Shown: positions 1 to 9,986 of the stretch, in pieces
How the letters are laid out: each line of letters opens with the position of its first letter
How positions within the stretch are numbered: the first letter of the stretch is position 1
Assembly (NCBI RefSeq): GCF_030272615.1
Contig: NC_081410.1
Location: 117,867,140-117,931,139, forward strand
Origin: Cryptomeria japonica
Lineage: Eukaryota; Streptophyta; Pinopsida; Cupressales; Cupressaceae
Direction: 5' to 3'
DNA: 64,000 bases
Translations under genes and position numbers: made by a program
The notes under the pieces: model-generated
What the model was told of the DNA's origin: nothing
Databases searched by the model: none
The model's input: the letters and a program-made list of their open reading frames with translations, nothing else

Positions 1-850
1 GTCTCTGCACAAGGATTCCAGATCTTCAATTACAGCCGCGTACCTGCAACCTACACACAGAAAAGCGAAGACGATTGGGGGGTTAGGGATTAGGGGTTTG
101 CCCTTAGGTCAAACCCCGGTTTTGGAATTAACCAAGAAATGAGAAATGCTGTAAATGTAAATGATTGTAATGTAAACAAGTACTTGATACCTTGTTGTAA
201 GAATGTTTGTATTCTTACATGCGAAGGTGTAAATGTTGTTGTATGTGATCTCCTCTTCAATGGTTGAATCCTTGTCTTGAATGCAACACTTAGCCTTGAA
301 TGGAGACTTAGAATGATCAATTGCTTGAAGGAATGCTTGAATGCTTGAATGTTTGAATATCGTTTCCACGTCTTGTACACATATGTCCCTCCTCTCCAAA
401 ATGGGAGAGGAAATGTAGTTTATATACTTGTCAATTAGGATTGATAGATTGATTTTTCCGACCTTTGGCCGACCAGGAAAGGTTATTTTCCAATTTGCAA
501 ACCTAAAGACCCGAGGCCCCAAAAGAGACCGGGCCCAAAATAGGGCCAGGGACCAGGGCGCTGGGCGCCATGGTCCTGGGGGACCAGGGCGCTGGGCGCC
601 CTAGTCTTGAAGGACCAGGGCGCTGGGCGCCATGGTCCCATCTCCAGGGACAGCAGGGTGCAAGGAGGATCAGGCCAGGGTGTTGGAAAATGCAGTTTTT
701 GATGTCATGGACAAGTTTCGGGGTCTCCATTCAGGTTCGGTGTTGCGTCGCCATCGTGAAGACCCAAATGCAGTCGAAATTGCAAGTGTCGCAATTTTAG
801 GACGCTACACATACATTCATCACATGCGTAGAAATGTAAATTGTAGCTGA
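1..850. repeat. LTR-like repeat fragment
   Basis: No coding region is convincing here. A block at about 47-140 (gggtttgcccttaggtcaaa, then ttggaattaacc) is repeated in diverged form at about 44,480-44,560, so this is dispersed repeat DNA. The GC-rich middle and AT-rich flanks are typical of a plant gypsy LTR, but I cannot place both ends. The short open frames in it are low-complexity and overlap on both strands. Confidence 0.45.
551..639. repeat. 31-bp minisatellite, about 2.9 copies
   Basis: Three near-identical units begin at about 551, 582 and 613, each built on ggaccagggcgctgggcgcc followed by a variable tail. The unit holds a near-palindromic ggcgc/gcgcc core and is far richer in GC than its surroundings. 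Confidence 0.85.
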
Positions 851-966
851 AGGAATTAGAAAACATAGATATATAGAGTTATAAGTGTTGTCTAATGTAT
901 ATAAAATCCATGACTTCAAATGTTCCCAAACATATATGTAACTGTAAAGTGTAAACAAAAACAAGT

Positions 967-1245
967 CTATGGCTCAGGCTCTGGCTCAGCCTCGTCTATC
1001 TGCCTCCTAGAAAGGCGTCTAAGGTAGGTCCTGGATGACTGAGTAGCCATAGTCTCTGCTTGTGATGTGCCAGTCTGAGTAGCCATAGGTGCTGTGCCTG
1101 ATCGTGCTCTATCCTCCTCCTTTGCCATAGCCACAACCTCAGCCTCTCTGTCTGCTTGGTCAACCCACTCAAGGTCCTCATCAGTGAAGACTGGATTGGT
1201 GGACTCAGTGAGCCAATCGAACTCGGGGTCGACTTCCTCATTAAA
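967..1245 (-). pseudogene. hAT-family transposase, C-terminal fragment
   Basis: Read on the minus strand, a frame ends at a TAG at 967-969 and runs back to about 1245. It encodes an acidic tail: NEEVDPEFDWLTEST, then a DEDLEWVDQADREAE stretch, then Ser/Thr/Gln-rich sequence and a final EPEPEP. This acidic segment with a W-[LV]-[TD] pattern resembles the region after the hAT dimerisation domain in plant DUF659/hAT proteins (recognised by eye, not searched). Upstream of 1245 the frame is lost in T-rich DNA, so the catalytic region and most of the protein are missing. Competing longer open frame on the same strand looks compositionally random. A different acidic plant protein cannot be excluded. 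Confidence 0.5.
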
Positions 1246-1289
1246 AAATGTTAAGTTTTTTTTGTTTTTTTGACTGCACTCTTTTAAGT

Positions 1290-1462
1290 GACATCGGCCA
1301 GGTCACGACCCTCGGACTTGGTGAGTTAGGGAGTGACTCACTGACTCGGTGAGTCAGGCGAGTCACGCCCCCTGACTTGTCCGAGCTCGGGTCAGGGTCA
1401 CTGTGACCCGACAGGGGTCACCCGGCCCGCTGACTCGCGTGACTCGCTGCGAGTCACAGAAC
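1290..1462. repeat. GAGTC/GACTC-rich subterminal block
   Basis: GC-rich DNA dense in gagtca, gactcg and gtgactc in both orientations. Arrays of this kind occur in the subterminal regions of plant hAT elements. It sits just upstream of the hAT C-terminal fragment, suggesting an internally deleted hAT copy in which a terminal region is fused close to the 3' coding end. Exact element ends were not identified. Confidence 0.5.
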
Positions 1463-2031
1463 TTTGATCGCAACCTTCCCAATAGCAAGTGACATAAATC
1501 CATTGGCATAATGTCACTTAACACTCCATCATAATAATCTTTAATCTTTAGTTTTACCAAACACTATTCATTAACCTAAGGCTTATGGTTGTTTTATAAC
1601 TAAGCAATCCTATATTGATGTGGATGCTCTATTCTTACCAAATTCAACTTTGTAACCATTCTTCAGAAACTAGATTATTTGTACTTCTATCAATGATTAC
1701 ATTACAACATTTAACTCCTGACTTATACTTTATTCTGAACAACCTCTTTCATTGGGCTGGTTCTTTGTGTCATTCTTTCTTCAACATGGCTACAAAAGTT
1801 TCTCCTCTTTCAACTTCTTTTGAATGTTTAGTACTATTCTCTTCATCTACATAGGCAACTCTAGCATTACCCTATGGTCTTTTTGTTTGTCCCTTCTTGA
1901 TTTCCTTGGTAGTCATATTCTCTATGCCCTTCTTTATCACATCTAAAAAATTTCCTCTAAATCCCCCTCTTGCAAATATCCGTCTTGATTTGGTGCCCTG
2001 TAATGATCTCCTCCTTGGTGCCATTTTATGT
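1463..2031 (-). pseudogene. Ty3/gypsy gag-protease fragment
   Basis: On the minus strand this encodes, with several stops and frame changes, a basic linker (APRRRS, GGFRGNFLDV), a decayed protease region (NVIIDRSTNNLVSEEW, where intact relatives have DSGS) and a downstream block LKIKDYYDGVLSDIMPMDLC followed by HLLLGR. The last block closely matches the same region of the gypsy element at 27,900-28,000 (MPMDICHLLLGRPSQF), which supports the assignment. Homology stops at about 1463, where the GAGTC-rich block begins. The fragment lacks reverse transcriptase and integrase and cannot be functional. Confidence 0.75.
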
Positions 2032-3190
2032 TACTTTATTATTTTACTAGTATCATGTTTTAAGAGTTAAGTAGAACATGCATCAAAATTTCTAAATCGA
2101 GGAGCTAAATGTACTTTCAAGGAGATCATAACATTTTCTCATGAGATGTCCAACTAAAATTGGCTTAAGACGTTTAATGGTTGAGTAGAAGATTCATTAG
2201 ATCTTTACTATCTAAATTGGAGTGTGTCAATTCAAACTAGTGTTCCATGGAGTCTCAAAATAGTGAGAGATAGAGACAAATGGATGGATTTTTGGGAAGG
2301 CAAAATTTGTCGATGGTAAAGGGATGGCCTAGTTAACATAATATATAATATTTGAGAAATAACTTATTAAAATTTGTAATTTTTTATTTATGTAAATTAA
2401 CAGACGATCAATTGAAGAAAATACCAAATTCTTTCAAAATGGTTTATGTAGTAGTTTTACTCAAAATCTGAATTGATTTGACAAATCAAAAGTATAAATA
2501 GAATTCAACTATTCCAAGTTTAATTAGATTAAAGTCTAGAAAAAAATATTGGTTTTCTATCTATCAAACACCAAAATAACTATGGATTATTCTATAGTTG
2601 AACAAGTAAAACATCAAGAACATACCACCTAGATTATTAATCTGATAAGATCTACTATGTTTAAATTTATTCCTTGATTTTATTGCCTATCAGTTTATAA
2701 ATAATTAATTCATTCTTTTCGACTTTCATTATTATGAAAAAGATCAATATTGCAAGATTAATTATGTGCCAACTAAGAGGAGCACTTGTTTGTACAGGTT
2801 ATTGACACGAATGGAAAAGGAAATAGCTATCGTTTCACATAAGGGCTTTTTAAAACACACAATGGCCCTCTTTGGGAAGGATTGTCATCCATTGGTTAGA
2901 AATGAGATCCACAAAGAGTAGGTTACTCCATGAATAACATGAATGTGGAGACAATAAAATTGCTTCAATAATTTTGCATCTTCAATTGCAGTTATTGGAC
3001 TGATCTAGTTATATAAGAAAATTTCATTGTGCATTTCTTTTTGGAATAGAAACAAATTAATTACTTAATGCATATACCATAGGCATGTGGGCGAGTCGCT
3101 GGTTCAAAGATGAACTAGCTTAGTTCTCTCTTATTGTATCTTATTAGCAAAGTAAAGAAATATTATATCATTTCATGGTTAAAAACCATT
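2032..3190. other. No gene recognised
   Basis: AT-rich sequence with no open frame of note and no repeat whose partner I could find in the window. It could be an intron or flank of the PDS5-like remnant that follows: the sequence tattgcag at about 3196-3203 resembles a splice acceptor. Confidence 0.4.
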
Positions 3191-3203
3191 GTTGTATATT
3201 GCA

Positions 3204-4154
3204 GGTGGAAATCTTGAGTTTCTACATCAGTGAAAGGAGCTTTTTCTCAGTATGTTGGAGGTGGTAGGGGATGGTTTGTCTATGATAAATCAATCTGATT
3301 TCAATAAAATGATTTGGGCAATGAAGCCATCAATGGCTTCTTTGATTAAGTCAATGTTCATGAGACATCCTGATAAAGAGGTAAGACTTGTTGTGACTTA
3401 TTGCCTCAATGAAATTATGAGAATCTCAACCCCTAAAGCACTCTACAATAACAAGATTACGAGGGAGGTACTATGGCTGATTGTTGAGAGCTTTCATGGG
3501 TTAGATGACATCAAAAGTCCTTCCTTTGGTAAGAGAGTTAAGATTGGAAGTTATGACAAAGGTCAGATCTTGTTTTCATTGTTTCATATTTTCAATCACT
3601 GAGGAGCATGAAGAAATTATATCTTCTTGTAGGCAAACCATTATGGCCTTAATTATTAACAAAAGTGATGCTATCTCCCAACCCATTTTATCTATGTTAT
3701 TGGTTGTTTCGAAGCAAGAACAAGTTACTTCTTCAACTGCATATGAGTTGGTCAACAGCATGATCAAACAATGTGAGGAAAAGCTGAAACATTATTGGGT
3801 CAATGAGGAGCAGGTAGATGAAAAGGAATTCATAGAAGAGCATTTGGATGGAGAGATTGCCTCACATCATGAGGAGTGTTTGATTGAGCCCTAGGATGAC
3901 CCACTAGACATGCATGTAGTTAGCATTGATAAGATTGTGAATGAGGGAATAAACAAAACAACTTTGGTTTCGAATTCAGATTTATCAGGCAATGTTTCTG
4001 AGATTATTGACTTCCTTGATGATTCTAGTGGGGTAGATTTAAGCAATTAGTTCACAAATGTATCTTCAGATGTTTAGCATGTTAAAGGTGGGGTTATTGA
4101 AGATTCCAAGCCAGATCATAGTGACAATCTCTTATCACATTCCAGTGATGATAG
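3204..4154 (+). pseudogene. PDS5-like cohesin regulator, broken fragment
   Basis: The translated product resembles the HEAT-repeat region of plant sister chromatid cohesion protein PDS5. Visible blocks are AMKPSMASLIKSMFMRHPDK, VTYCLNEIMRISTPKALYNN, SPSFGKRVKI, MTKVRSCF, QTIMALIINKSDAISQPILS and CEEKLKHYW. PDS5 binds the cohesin ring and controls its loading and release in the nucleus. Lesions: the frame changes near 3540, between KRVKI and the next block; about a dozen residues expected after RSC are missing; TAG at 3892-3894; TAG at 4048-4050 and another about 25 bases on, beyond which an acidic serine-rich tail continues in the same frame. At 4155 the sequence is cut by an LTR. The roughly 700-bp uninterrupted homology could indicate a processed copy, but a splice-acceptor-like sequence at 3196-3203 argues for a decayed genomic fragment. 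Recognition is by eye; the family call is fairly secure, the orthology is not. Confidence 0.7.
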
Positions 4155-6480
4155 TGTTGTGACATTTTCACACATCGCCCCATTGATAATGGGGACCCCC
4201 ACGTTATGCTTTGTAGCTTAGGTGTTCTAACTTAGTTTTGTTTTAGCTAGGCAATAGTCATAGTTTTTAACCTTTGTTTGTGAGAAAGGTTTAGTCTTCT
4301 TGGTTTGGGTTAAGTGTGTTGAGTATCCCTTGGTATGTCTTAGGAAATGCGATGTTGTGATCAAGTTGGGAACTCAATTTTCGAGTCCAAGATTCATGAA
4401 TGGGCATTAATTGAGGTCAAATCTTGTCAAAAGTTGTAAAATCTTGTCAATGTTGTTAATTTGTCAATTTGGTCGTAGTTGTCAAGGTGCTAGATGTTGT
4501 TAGGAAAGGATAGAAGAGTGAGAAGTGGTAAGTTTGCTTGTAATTCTGTCAACAATTGCAAGCACAATGCCTTAGATTCAGTAACTTCCAATTTGCCTTT
4601 GTGCAAGATCTAGGTGGGGAAAAGTATGGAAAATTTGACTGTCTGGAGTCAACCCCCATGCACCATGTATGTGCAAGCCAACCCTTTAAACCTGTGCCAA
4701 GAGGAGGTTGTGCAGTTCAACCTTCCAAACCCGCCCTAGGTTGTGCATGCTAGTCTGTTAAATCTGACCTTGCAACACCTAATTTGCATGAACAAGATTC
4801 TTGCACAAAATTGTGCTATTGCACCCTAAGATCTGCCCTTGTTGTGCAATAGACCTCCCCACGACCCCAAAACCGACCTCGTGAGGTAAATTGTGATTGT
4901 CTAAGTGACACCTTTAAGTGGTCTCCACTTGCATTAGTGCAAGTCTAGGTCTCATATCCCCTCAAGCACACATTGTGTAAGCAACTACTTTAAACCCACA
5001 ATAATTTTTGTGCATCAACACCTCAAATTCGCCCTTGTGGAATTTGTGCAAGTCAACATGTCAAATGCACTTAGGTTCGTGCAATAAGGGCTTCAAATCC
5101 GCCCACCTATGAGTAGTGCAAGCAACCACCTCAAACCTGCCAATGCAGGCTTGACTCTCATGTCGGCCTAGTGAGAAATGAAATGAGAGAAAATCAATAA
5201 AATGCATGTCAGCCTAGTGAGGGATTGCAAGTCCAGGTTTGAGGGTTGATATAAATTAGGGATCAAATTTTCATTTCAAACTTCAAACCAATCCATTTCA
5301 AGCCAAAGATCAAATGGCAGACCTGAGACAATTCTGTTTGTAGACTTTGGAGGAGAATTTCATCAGCATTCATCAATTTGCAAGGGTTTTGAATGATGGG
5401 GTTTGTGAGAAGATTGATGTTATATGATTGATTCAGTATTTGTGTGTTTTGCAGGTTTGACATAAGGAAAGATAGGAGGCAAATCAGACCTGGGAGAGGT
5501 GGATCATACCACTTATATGCATCTAGAAACCTGATTGAAGGAGATTCACCACCTAATATGGGATTTGATTAAAAATGATGTAGAGAAATCAACATGGCAT
5601 CATCAAAAGGAGGTAATCCTGATCAAGGACATCATGCACAAGAGGATCAAGTGTAGACATCATGAATTCAGGATTGAATATCATTAAAGGGAACAAGGTG
5701 AATTCCTGAACAAGAGGATGAAATGCAAGAGTGATCAAGGAATGGAGATAGTTTCAGAAGAGTTAATCAAAGTTAGAAACTTGATCACCAAGATGATACA
5801 ATTTGGGAATATGACCCATCATCATCACATCGAGCAATTGGAAATGTTGAGTATCAAGAGATATTGCTTGAGACATAAAGATTTCTTTGTGCTGACCTAC
5901 AAAGAACAAACTGAGTTGGTTCTTAGTCATCATCAACTTGATCAAGTCATGACAAGACAACATGTCCATGTTCACTGTGCATGACTCATTTACAACTACA
6001 CACGTAGAGGCATTGAGTTCAACATACCAAACCTCATTTTTCATTGGTATGAATTCAAAGGACATGTGTCCTAAATGATGTAATTTTCTCATTGGTCGAA
6101 GGGAAGTTAGTTATAACTAACCCTAATTAGGGTTTCATCATGTAATCTCGGCCATTGATCTGAAATCAATCTGGGCCATTCATTGTGATTGGGGTGTCTA
6201 TATAAGGCATTACCTTCTCATTTGTATAAGTTAATAGTTAGAAGTTCACAGTTAGTTAGCAATTAGCAGTAGAGTAGGAGGAGAAGACAAAGATTGTTGC
6301 AATATATTTCATCATGTTCGAGAGTCTTGTGAATCCTGCATTGTCTTGGCATTGCAAATTTTGACAAGTTGTGTGGGTGTAGTTGCGCATTCAAAGTCCA
6401 CCAAAGTTGAAAGAAATCAACCTGCTAATCATCTTGGTGATGCTGCCGCCCGTCCATTGAGAAATCTTTCTTTTTTGAAT
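4155..6480 (+). mobile_element. LTR copy, left arm of inverted pair
   Basis: Begins TGTTGTGAC directly after the PDS5-like remnant and runs to about 6480. It matches the reverse complement of 6,761-9,986 over most of its length: the end block with ccccattgataatggggacc, a ggcaatag...taacctttg...tgtgag block, the gttgagtatcaagagata block near 5846, and the strong stretch 6117-6290. The TG start, a TATA box at 6199-6206 and a downstream transcribed-looking region fit an LTR. Similarity to the partner fades after about 6330, so the 3' end is uncertain or truncated. Arrays of tgcaag/tgcaca lie at about 4540-5140. No protein is encoded. Confidence 0.65.
6199..6206 (+). promoter_or_regulatory. TATA box of the left LTR
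   Basis: ctatataagg within the best-conserved part of the LTR. The same box is kept in the inverted partner, which supports it as the LTR promoter. Confidence 0.55.
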
Positions 6481-6741
6481 TTTTTGATTTTTGATTTTTG
6501 ATTTTTTTGCTTTTTTGGATTTTTGAATAAGAGAGATCTAGCAAATCTTAAATTTGGCTTTGAAAGCTCAATTGGCTCGAGCTACAGTTGATTTGAGCAT
6601 TGAAATGCCTCTTCCCTTTGCAAGCCCAGTTGATAGACCAACGATCACCTTCCTTTCTTGTGCAAATTTTGTCGAGAGTTGGGGATGACTCTCCACTGAT
6701 CTTCCACTGGATTCACCTATTCAAGAGTTTGCATTCATGCC

Positions 6742-6760
6742 CTCCTTCTAGCGCCAATTC
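6742..6760 (-). other. Primer binding site-like sequence next to LTR
   Basis: Read on the minus strand, the right LTR ends cacatcaaca and is followed by gaattggcgctagaagg. A ttggcgc start immediately after the LTR is typical of a plant gypsy primer binding site. It makes the right-hand copy a 5' LTR with a short remnant of its leader (about 6490-6760) rather than a solo LTR. Confidence 0.5.
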
Positions 6761-9700
6761 TGTTGATGTGTTTTTTATGACACCTTCAAACACAGAATAA
6801 AATACTAAGTATCTTATTCTCTCTTGAACAAAGACCTCTCAGATGCTAAACTATGTGATCAAACGAGATGACTCCAAGGTTTCGATAGTTAGGTCTTGAC
6901 TTCATATTGGATATAGACTTAGTGATATGATATGATTTTGCTGGAATCACAAGGGGGATTCACATTGAACATAAATGTTGCTGGAACATGAAGACTTATT
7001 TGAACTCAAATGTAAAAAAAGGATAAAAGAAGAAAAGGTCTAGAGAGACTAGTCTATTCCTAGAATGTAAGAGACTATGAATGACTTAGTGAAATTCAAC
7101 CATGCTTTGTTTCACCATGCAAGGAACAACTAGGAAAAGCTGGTGCGATCTTCTAAGGAGAGCTAATGATGTTCAAATTACTACCAACAACATAGACACC
7201 ATCAATGTAATGCATATCAGTGAGTGAATAGCATTCAAAGTTAAGCTCATGTGAAGAGTTCAGTTGACCATGCAACGTATTTAGCAATCAGCAAAATACT
7301 AGTATGAACATCTGAATTTCACCTTTAATCATCCACAATAACTTCCATCCATTTAATCAACATCAAAACAAATGAGAGGTAGAGACCATGCAAAATGTTG
7401 AATCAACACATGAAATTCACCATATCTTCAATGAAAATAATATATTTCTTGCAACAAAGTCTTAGCAACAAACTTTGTTTCTCCTACTCTACTCTAGCTA
7501 CTTGCTATCTAATGTCTATTGATCAACTATTAACTACCTATTATTCTCTATTTAACCTTTACAAATGAGAAAATTGAGCCTTATATAGATAGCTCTTTAC
7601 AATGAGTGGCTTAGATTGATTCACAATCAATGGCTAAGATTACAAGATGAAAACCCTAATTAGGGTTTGTTACAAAAAAATCCTTTTCAGCCCATGAGAA
7701 TTACATTTGATTTGACTTATGTTCCACATTGAATGTGTACCAATATAAAATGAGGTTAGGTATCTTGAATTTTGTGCCTCCATTGAATGAGTTAGGTACA
7801 TTGCATTTGGACATGCTGACGTAGAATCCTTTGATTGGTCAGTGATGACAAGGATGACACCTCAGTTTGCATTGTAGACTTGATACCTCATCACATGCGT
7901 ATGTAGTTGAGCGGTATCTCTTGATACTCAACATCTCTAAGCTTGGTGTGATGATGGCATTGTCACGATCAAGTCAACCCTCTAGCTTTGATTGTTTAAA
8001 TTGCCTTGCTTAAGCAAATCTTTTTATCTTTTGAGATGTTGAGAGCCTCATCCCGTTGCAATTGTTTAGCTGAAGCTGCGAAGTCTATCATCTTGTTTGT
8101 ATGATATTTTAATGTTGTTCACTTGATGCTAGCCCCGGTTTGACCGCTTGGTGCTAACTGCATTGATAGCCTTTGATGAAGTCCTTTTACACTTGTTTCA
8201 CATCCTTGTGCATTCCTTCATATCCACGTGCAATCAGACTTGCAAAAGAGATAAACTTGAATCAAAACACTACGAATCAAAGATGCAAATTTAAAATTGA
8301 TCACAAACTCAAGCGTGACATGTATGTTGCATTTAGGTCTAGGTTCAAATTCAACTTCACACACTTCATCTCATGCTCTCCAACATATTACATTATGCTT
8401 GAGTTGACCTCCTTGCTCGGGCCCATTTTCATACTCTATATGCACAAAGATGGGCACAAAATCATGTTCAATTGCACAAGCCCCAAGGCAAGGCACAAAT
8501 TTAAGTTTCATTTGCATAAATTGATGAACTGATCAAGAATTATTCCCTTTCTTGCCTAGGCACATTTTCAAGCCCCCTTTGCACAATTCTATCTTGGTAA
8601 GCAAGCTTGAATGTATAGTGCACTTCTCATGTTGGTTTGCACACATTGCCTTGATCTTGCCAAGGTGCATTTTACACCTCCGTTTGCACAAGTTCATGAG
8701 TTGCTAGGGCGCAAAATGAGCATGCAATTGCACAAGTTCCCATTAGTGAGCGCATTCTTCATGTTTATTTACACGAGGGATGGCGCAATGTCTATCTTAA
8801 ATTGCACAAGTATTTAAGCAAGGGCACAAATTGACCCCTTATTTGCACGTGTCTTGATTTTCAAGTCTTTCATTCACGCAAAATGTTGAGTGTTTATCTT
8901 TCTCGTTTCATGTTAGGTATATGTTGGGTGGCTTTTTGATCTTCAATTGCACAAACAAGAAGGCACACTTTGGAGTGTTGATTGCACAAAATGAGGGCAC
9001 ATTTTGACCATGCATTCGCACAACTTGGGCACCAAATAGGGGTTTGTTTGAACAAAATGGTCACTATTTCTTCCTTTACTTGCATAATCATTCATTTAAA
9101 TTTCCACATTGATGTTGCCTTTGGTCAAAGCCTCTCTTGCTTGGGCTCATTTCTTGCTTCATTTGCACAAATTCGTTGCTCAAGGCAAGGTCCTTGGCTT
9201 GAGGAAAATCTTGATAGCCAAATTTTGTCTGCGCACCCAAATTCTTCAATCTTGATCCCTTACTAGCATTGACTTAAATTATCTTGTGATTCTTGCCTTT
9301 CTAGCATGGGCGCACTTTTAGGGTCCATTCGCACAAATTTTTGTCTTGCCTACCAAGACGCAAAGATGATATTTGCTTGACCAAGACTCAAAGCACACTT
9401 TATATGCTCATTTACTCATATGAGGAAGTTGATTGCGTTGTTAGATGCTCTCAAAGGGAGGGCGCAAATCCTAGGTCCAATTGCACAAATTGCTCTTGGT
9501 GAGCAAGCTAGGATAAGGACTATGACTTAAACAAAATTTTGACCTAGTCAAATTTTTCCTCTTCAAACTTCCATGAGTTCATTGCCTTCATTTTTTGCTA
9601 TTTCGATGTATTTCATCATTTGAAGGCAATTTTGTAAGCCTAAGGTCACAGTTCCTAGGGTGCAACATCTAACCTAGTTTGCACAAAATGCCAAATGACA

Positions 9701-9986
9701 TGCATACCTAGACAATCTTGCTCGTTAAGCTTTCAATGATCGTTGGGTTACTTGATCTCATCTAGACACACTGACCATGACAAACCTTGGTAACTTAACA
9801 TCTTTCCTTGCAACTTGACAACTTCTTGTGACCTAACCTCAACTCGTCATCCTGGATTGACAAAACCAACCTCCACTCACAAGTAAAGGTTAACAACTAA
9901 GAAACTATTGCCAAGCAAAACACCAAGGCAAAGTAAAAAGTGGGGGTCCCCATTTGCAATGGGGAGATGTGTGAAACATCACAACA
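6761..9986 (-). mobile_element. LTR copy, right arm of inverted pair
   Basis: On the minus strand this 3,226-bp LTR starts TGTTGTGATG at 9986 and ends cacatcaaca at 6761, followed by a PBS-like site. It is an inverted, diverged copy of 4155-6480. Both outer ends contain a hairpin-forming ccccatt...aatgggg core. A broad array of tgcacaa/gcacaaa motifs covers about 8440-9680. The internal region of the retrotransposon is absent apart from about 270 bases of leader. Open frames inside (for example 8173-8532 and 8982-9266 on the plus strand) look like artefacts of the motif array. The 5-bp flanks of the two outer ends differ (gatag, agacg), so the pair did not arrive as one unit with intact TSD. 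Confidence 0.65.
7581..7589 (-). promoter_or_regulatory. TATA box of the right LTR
   Basis: On the minus strand atctatataagg occurs at the position matching the TATA box in the left LTR, within a well-conserved block that also includes caaccctaattagggttt-like sequence. Confidence 0.5.

Noticed and set aside
5718-6092. His-rich open frames on both strands as a candidate gene
   Set aside because: They lie within an LTR arm, and the inverted copy does not keep the frame.
8173-9266. Three consecutive plus-strand open frames of 68-119 codons, possible small secreted proteins
   Set aside because: They lie in the motif array of an LTR; peptides are compositionally repetitive and differ in the inverted copy.
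4155-9986. One 5.8-kb DNA transposon with terminal inverted repeats
   Set aside because: The arms carry LTR features (TG start, TATA box, PBS-like site after the right arm), no transposase is present and flanking 5-mers do not match.
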